This document shows, one piece after another, positions 5,676-7,578 of a stretch of 7,578 nucleotides of DNA; position 1 is the stretch's first letter; each line of letters starts with the position of its first letter. Position numbers and translations under genes: made by a program. Origin of the DNA: Bacteroidales bacterium (GTDB lineage: Bacteria > Bacteroidota > Bacteroidia > Bacteroidales > P3); contig JABUUQ010000002.1 of the NCBI GenBank assembly GCA_021443125.1, forward strand, positions 1,136,486 through 1,144,063, read 5' to 3'. The notes beneath the pieces are model-generated. The model worked only from the letters and a program-made list of their open reading frames with translations. It ran no database searches and was not told the DNA's origin.

Positions 5676-7448
5676 ATGGAAAATATGATAAATCTTACAA
5701 TTGACGATAAGAAAATACAAGTACCAAAAGGAACAACAATTCTTAAGGCTGCCAGAGCAAATGGTATAGAAATACCAACATTGTGTCACTATGAACTTAA
5801 GGGACAAGGTATTGAAAACCGACCTGGTTCTTGCAGAGTTTGTATGGTAGAGATTGAAGGTAGAAAAAATCTTGCTGCTGCTTGTGCCACAGATGTTAGC
5901 GAAGGAATGGTTGTCAAGACTCACACCCTTAGAGTTATTATGGCAAGAAGAACAGTCGTTGACCTTATGCTTTCAGACCACCCTGCAGATTGCTTGATTT
6001 GTCCTCAAAGTGGTAAATGCGAATTGCAAAAACTTGCCCTTGACCTTGGTTTGAGAGAGATAACTTATGCTGGTGAAAAATCTGTTTACAAAGTGGATAT
6101 TTCTCCTGCAATCATTAGAGATGTCAACAAGTGTATAATGTGTCGTCGTTGCGAAACAGTATGTAACAAACTTCAAACTGTTGGTGCTCTTTCTGGTGTA
6201 AATAGAGGTTTTCAAGCTGTTGTGGCAACTGCTTTTGAACAAGATCTAACAAAGAGTTCTTGCGTAATGTGTGGTCAATGCGTTCAAGCTTGTCCTGTGG
6301 GTGCTTTGTCAGAGGTTGACAATACACGTCAGGTTATGAGAGCAATAAACAATCCTAAGAAAACAGTTATCGTTCAAACTGCTCCTGCTGTCAGAGTGGC
6401 TTTGGGTGAAGAGTTTGGCATGAACCCAGGAAGCAGAGTAACTGGCAAAATGGTTTCTGCTCTTAGAAAGATGGGCTTCAACTATGTTTTCGATACAGAC
6501 TTTGCTGCCGACCTTACAATTATGGAAGAAGGCACAGAAATGCTTCAGCGTATCAATAGATTTATGAATGGCGACAAGACAGTAAAACTGCCTATTATGA
6601 CTTCTTGCTGTCCTGGTTGGGTAAACTTCTTCGAAACCTACTACCCTGATATGCTTGATATTCCTTCAACTGCAAAATCTCCTGCGCAAATGTTTGGTGC
6701 AATAGCAAAGACTTATTGGGCAGAAAAACTTGGCATAAATAGAGAAGATTTGGTTGTTGTTTCTATCATGCCTTGCGTTGCAAAGAAATACGAATGTCAA
6801 AGAGACGAGTTCAAAGTTAATGGCAATCCAGATGTTGATTACTCTTTAACAACAAGAGAGTTGGCAGATATGATAAAACTTATGAACATACCTTTCACAG
6901 AACTTGACGAAGAAGAATTTGATAGACCTTTGGGAGACTCTACAGGTGCTGCTGTTATCTTTGGCGTAACTGGTGGTGTTATCGAAGCTGCCACAAGAAC
7001 TGCTTACGAATTATTCACAAAGAAAGAATTGGGCAAGGTTGAATTCAACGAACTTCGTGGCCTTGATGGTGTAAGAGAAGCAACAGTTGATTTCGATGGC
7101 ACTCCTATTCATATAGGTATTGCTCACGGCTTGGGTAATGCAAGAAAACTTTTGGATAAGGTAAGAAAAGGTGAAGAAATGTTCCACGCAATAGAGATTA
7201 TGGCTTGCCCAGGTGGTTGCGTTGGTGGTGCAGGACAACCTTATCACCATGGCGATTTCTCAAAAGTTGAAAGACGTTTGGCTGCTGTTTACGAAGAAGA
7301 CAAAGAAAAGTCTTTGAGAAAATCTCACGAAAACCCTTATGTTCAACAACTTTACAAAGAATATCTTGGCGAACCATGTGGAGAACTTGCTCATACACTT
7401 CTTCACACTCACTATTTTGACAAGTCAGAAAAGAATTTTGGTAACTAA
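5676..7448 (+). CDS. hydA: [FeFe]-hydrogenase catalytic (alpha) subunit, group A multimeric type
   Basis: This 590-residue cytoplasmic enzyme interconverts H2 with protons and electrons at the H-cluster. The domains in order are a [2Fe-2S] ferredoxin (C37, C53, C56, C70), a His-ligated [4Fe-4S] cluster (H102, C106, C109, C115) and two [4Fe-4S] motifs (C153-C156-C159-C163 and C196-C199-C202-C206). The H-domain has L1 TSCCPGW (309-315), L2 MPCVAKKYE (365-373) and L3 MACPGGCVGGAGQP (from 509). By comparison with Clostridium pasteurianum CpI, C312, C367, C511 and C515 hold the H-cluster and C311 is the proton-relay cysteine; the EEGTEM and AKSPAQ proton-path motifs are also kept. A C-terminal small-subunit-like domain ends the protein. 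The length fits HndD; the extra C-terminal [2Fe-2S] domain of Thermotoga HydA is absent. The [2Fe-2S] loop between C37 and C53 is four residues longer than in CpI. Maturases HydE, HydF and HydG must be encoded elsewhere. Confidence 0.96.
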   Translation: MENMINLTIDDKKIQVPKGTTILKAARANGIEIPTLCHYELKGQGIENRPGSCRVCMVEIEGRKNLAAACATDVSEGMVVKTHTLRVIMARRTVVDLMLSDHPADCLICPQSGKCELQKLALDLGLREITYAGEKSVYKVDISPAIIRDVNKCIMCRRCETVCNKLQTVGALSGVNRGFQAVVATAFEQDLTKSSCVMCGQCVQACPVGALSEVDNTRQVMRAINNPKKTVIVQTAPAVRVALGEEFGMNPGSRVTGKMVSALRKMGFNYVFDTDFAADLTIMEEGTEMLQRINRFMNGDKTVKLPIMTSCCPGWVNFFETYYPDMLDIPSTAKSPAQMFGAIAKTYWAEKLGINREDLVVVSIMPCVAKKYECQRDEFKVNGNPDVDYSLTTRELADMIKLMNIPFTELDEEEFDRPLGDSTGAAVIFGVTGGVIEAATRTAYELFTKKELGKVEFNELRGLDGVREATVDFDGTPIHIGIAHGLGNARKLLDKVRKGEEMFHAIEIMACPGGCVGGAGQPYHHGDFSKVERRLAAVYEEDKEKSLRKSHENPYVQQLYKEYLGEPCGELAHTLLHTHYFDKSEKNFGN

Positions 7449-7462
7449 AATCTTTAGGAATT

Positions 7463-7578
7463 ATGGCACAATTTGAATTAAACGAAGAGAAAATACAAAT
7501 TATAAAAGAAGTATGTGAAAAGCATGGCAACAGAGCCGGTGATGTAATACACATTCTTCATGGTGTTCAAAATGCTTT
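7463..7578 (+). CDS. hydC: NuoE-like [2Fe-2S] (gamma) subunit of the hydrogenase, cut by the right edge
   Basis: An ATG 14 bases after the hydA stop opens a frame that stays open to the window end (38 codons plus two bases). The translation starts MAQFELNEEKIQIIKEVCEK and continues with GNRAGDVIHILHGVQNAF. This matches the N-terminal helical region of NuoE/HydC/HndA proteins, where an acidic helix precedes a conserved I-x-I-L-x-x-V-Q segment. The thioredoxin-like [2Fe-2S] domain with its four cysteines would follow outside the window. In HydABC-type complexes this small subunit docks next to the flavin subunit. AGGAA at 7456-7460 lies only two bases before the ATG, too close for a normal Shine-Dalgarno site. 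Assignment rests on a short N-terminus plus the strong operon context. Confidence 0.82.
   Translation, partial: MAQFELNEEKIQIIKEVCEKHGNRAGDVIHILHGVQNA

Noticed and set aside
5676..7448. Possibility that the hydrogenase is a sensory type
   Set aside because: The proton-path cysteine and acidic residues are intact, there is no PAS or other signalling domain, and it lies in an operon with NAD(H)-linked partner subunits.
3872..7554. Several minus-strand open frames of 60-174 codons across the hydrogenase genes
   Set aside because: They mirror strongly conserved coding sequence of hydB, hydA and hydC, resemble no known protein, and no minus-strand promoter or terminator supports them.
3744..7578. 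Interpretation as the NuoEFG part of respiratory complex I
   Set aside because: The second gene carries the full H-cluster motifs TSCCPGW, MPCVAKKYE and MACPGGC, so it is a hydrogenase and not NuoG, and the NuoF-like protein has the hydrogenase-type terminal iron-sulfur domains.

Overview
The window looks like chromosomal DNA of an anaerobic, AT-rich member of the Bacteroidota, probably of the order Bacteroidales. Three things point there. Four gene starts are preceded by the TAnnTTTG -7 element of the Bacteroidota primary sigma factor. Most starts lack a Shine-Dalgarno sequence and have A/T-rich leaders instead. The tetratricopeptide-repeat membrane protein at 2677-3387 resembles a form common in Bacteroidota. 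No mobile element, CRISPR array, tRNA or rRNA gene was recognised.

The left half (1-2464) carries three minus-strand genes. In the direction of transcription these are a dihydroorotate-dehydrogenase-like flavoprotein (2464-1481), a small four-helix-bundle protein of the 23S rRNA intervening-sequence family (1435-980), and the DNA polymerase III delta' subunit holB (890 to beyond the left edge). A divergent intergenic region (2465-2676) separates them from a plus-strand membrane-anchored TPR protein (2677-3387), which ends in a clear intrinsic terminator (3411-3444).

The right half holds the main metabolic content. After a 356-base gap with an AT-rich palindrome and a recognisable promoter comes a three-gene operon: a NuoF-like flavin/iron-sulfur subunit (hydB, 3744-5657), a catalytic [FeFe]-hydrogenase (hydA, 5676-7448), and the first 38 codons of a NuoE-like [2Fe-2S] subunit (hydC, from 7463). 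Together they encode a soluble, cytoplasmic, multimeric NAD(H)-linked [FeFe]-hydrogenase of the HydABC/HndABCD type. The NuoF-like flavin subunit would exchange electrons with NAD(H), and the hydrogenase would reduce protons to H2. In well-studied relatives reduced ferredoxin is a second electron partner (electron bifurcation or confurcation). The conserved cluster ligands and the H-cluster motifs are intact, so the operon looks functional and suggests a fermentative lifestyle with H2 production or H2 cycling.

Most genes belong to known families. The points worth a second look are the loss of the canonical catalytic motif in the dihydroorotate-dehydrogenase-like protein, the near-identical promoter elements, the strong Shine-Dalgarno sequence in front of hydA alone, the operon order with the NuoE-like gene last, and the palindrome upstream of the hydrogenase promoter. 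I found no evidence of a wholly new system.
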